Shown in pieces: positions 40,669 through 41,575 of a stretch of DNA of 41,575 nucleotides (position 1 is the first letter of the stretch; every line of letters begins with the position of its first letter). The DNA is taken from positions 1 to 41,575 of the forward strand of contig JBCCTF010000010.1 in NCBI GenBank assembly GCA_039198765.1. Direction: 5' to 3'. The notes under the pieces were generated by a model. The model was given only the letters and a program-made list of their open reading frames with translations, ran no database searches and had not been told where the DNA came from. Made by a program: the position numbers and the translations under genes. This DNA comes from Parvularcula sp039198765 (GTDB lineage: Bacteria; Pseudomonadota; Alphaproteobacteria; Caulobacterales; Parvularculaceae).

Positions 40669-41575
40669 TCACTGACAAGCCAAACACTCATCATAGTCAG
40701 TGCGCTGAATATCGAACCCTTCAGCTTGCGCCCCGCCGCTGTCTTCCTTCTCTCTCCCACCAGCATAGGCCGTACGCTGAACGCTTTGGCTGCGGCAGTA
40801 GTAGAGGGACTTCACGCCTTTTTCCCAGGCGGTCCAGTGGAGCATGTGGAGGTCCCACTTATCCACGTCGCCGGGGAGGAAGATGTTGATCGACTGGGAC
40901 TGACAGATGAACGGCGCGCGGTCGGCGGCGAGTTCGATGACCCAGCGCTGGTCGAGCTCAAACGCGGTCTTGAAGACGTCTTTTTCGTCCTGGGTCAGCT
41001 CATCAATGTGCTGCACCGAACCGCCATGCTCAAGAATGCCGGCCCAGGTGTCGTCGTCATTCCGACCTTTGGATTCCAGAAGCTTCTCAAGCGCTTGATT
41101 CTTCACAGCGAAGGAACCGGACAGCGTTTTGTGGGTGTAATAGTTGGTCGGAATGGGCTCCACACACGCGCTGGTGCCGCCGCAGATGATGGAGATCGAC
41201 GCAGTCGGCGCAATCGCCAGCTTGTGGGAGAAGCGCTGCATGATGCCGCGTTCCTCCGCATCCGGACAAGCGCCCCGCTCATGCGCCAGCTTGACCGACG
41301 CTTGATCAGCCTTCTGACGAATGTGTTTGAACAGGCGCATGTTCCAGGACTTGGCCATGCCGCTTTCAAACGGGATGCCCAGGTTCTGCAGCATGGAGTG
41401 GAAGCCCATGAGGCCGAGACCCACCGAGCGCTCACGCATCGCGGAATATTTCGCCTTCGCCATGTCGTCCGGAGCGCGGGTGATGAAGTCCTGCAGGACA
41501 TCCCCGCTTTTTTTTGCCCAATTCTCGTTGCGGCAGCGCCCCCTCTTTTTATCCTGCCCATTTTTTATGGCGGCA
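40669..41575 (-). CDS. nrdA: Ribonucleotide reductase class Ia, alpha subunit (C-terminal part)
   Basis: The frame stays open to the right edge; only about 280 C-terminal residues are readable. KYSAMRERSVGLGLMGFHS, IAPTASISIICGGTSACVEPIPTNYY, SLYYCRSQSVQRTAY and the final ECLACQ (redox-active cysteine pair that re-reduces the active site) identify NrdA. Homology holds from the stop up to about position 41505 (VLQDFITRAPDDM). Beyond this the frame reads a Lys/Arg/Gly-rich string with homopolymer runs and the expected LDN-containing segment is missing, so the end is either mis-sequenced or rearranged. The partner gene nrdB is at 14836-15855. Confidence 0.93.
   Translation of the reverse strand, partial: AAIKNGQDKKRGRCRNENWAKKSGDVLQDFITRAPDDMAKAKYSAMRERSVGLGLMGFHSMLQNLGIPFESGMAKSWNMRLFKHIRQKADQASVKLAHERGACPDAEERGIMQRFSHKLAIAPTASISIICGGTSACVEPIPTNYYTHKTLSGSFAVKNQALEKLLESKGRNDDDTWAGILEHGGSVQHIDELTQDEKDVFKTAFELDQRWVIELAADRAPFICQSQSINIFLPGDVDKWDLHMLHWTAWEKGVKSLYYCRSQSVQRTAYAGGREKEDSGGAQAEGFDIQRTDYDECLACQ

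Overview
This 41.6 kb window looks like chromosomal sequence from a GC-rich (roughly 60% by eye), aerobic alphaproteobacterium. The clues are the ccoNOQPGHIS order with an FNR-type regulator and a HemN-family gene beside it, the FnrL-like cysteine spacing, a tRNA-His with A73 and no encoded G-1 (a known alphaproteobacterial trait), and two exported proteins with a VPIPGALPLM-type C-terminal sorting signal. I suspect a marine lineage near Parvularculaceae, Hyphomonadaceae or Rhodobacterales, but the sequence alone cannot settle this. Both edges cut genes: SURF1 on the left and nrdA on the right. The last ~70 bases on the right no longer look like nrdA and may be poor-quality contig end.

Layout. 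1-1019: end of an aa3 oxidase locus (ctaE, SURF1). 1164-6305: Sel1-repeat membrane protein, Cys-tailed lipoprotein, a SulP transporter coupled to a 53-residue ORF that resembles the start of a beta-carbonic anhydrase, a short divergent SEDS (FtsW/RodA)-like protein, and a small membrane protein. 6461-13804: ubiD, a subtilase lipoprotein with a poly-Pro linker, a SleB-type hydrolase, a GNAT acetyltransferase, a PEP-CTERM-like protein and two unknowns. 13847-14164: an island of stacked palindromes. 14166-21368: unknown lipoprotein, nrdB with candidate NrdR boxes, a second PEP-CTERM-like protein, lpxR, lipoprotein msrA, mannose-1-phosphate guanylyltransferase, GST and a DUF2855 protein. 21442-32681: the microaerobic respiration block, with DUF2189, ccoNOQPGHIS on the minus strand, a small exported Cys/His protein, an fnr-type regulator and a HemN-like protein that has lost the radical-SAM cysteines. 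Three FNR-type boxes lie in this block. 32740-39391: tRNA-His, a DUF1905/OmdA protein, an M48 lipoprotein protease, an SDR with replaced catalytic residues, a ubiX operon flanked by two YdcH/DUF465 proteins, two lipoproteins, DUF2270 and YciI. 39467-40660: repeats shared with the 14 kb island, then an AT-richer stretch with two orphan genes. 40669-41575: 3' part of nrdA.

How it works together. The oxygen sensor Fnr probably activates the cbb3 oxidase operon when oxygen falls. CcoG, CcoH, CcoI and CcoS assemble and supply copper to the oxidase made by CcoN, CcoO, CcoQ and CcoP, while CtaE/SURF1 belong to the high-oxygen aa3 enzyme. UbiX makes prenylated FMN for UbiD, which decarboxylates the ubiquinone precursor. 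NrdA and NrdB, 25 kb apart here, form class Ia ribonucleotide reductase. I see no CRISPR array, insertion sequence, prophage or obvious defence system. The most unusual items are the HemN-like protein without its cluster motif, the SDR with Tyr and Lys replaced, the compact SEDS-like protein and the carbonic-anhydrase-like mini-ORF coupled to SulP.
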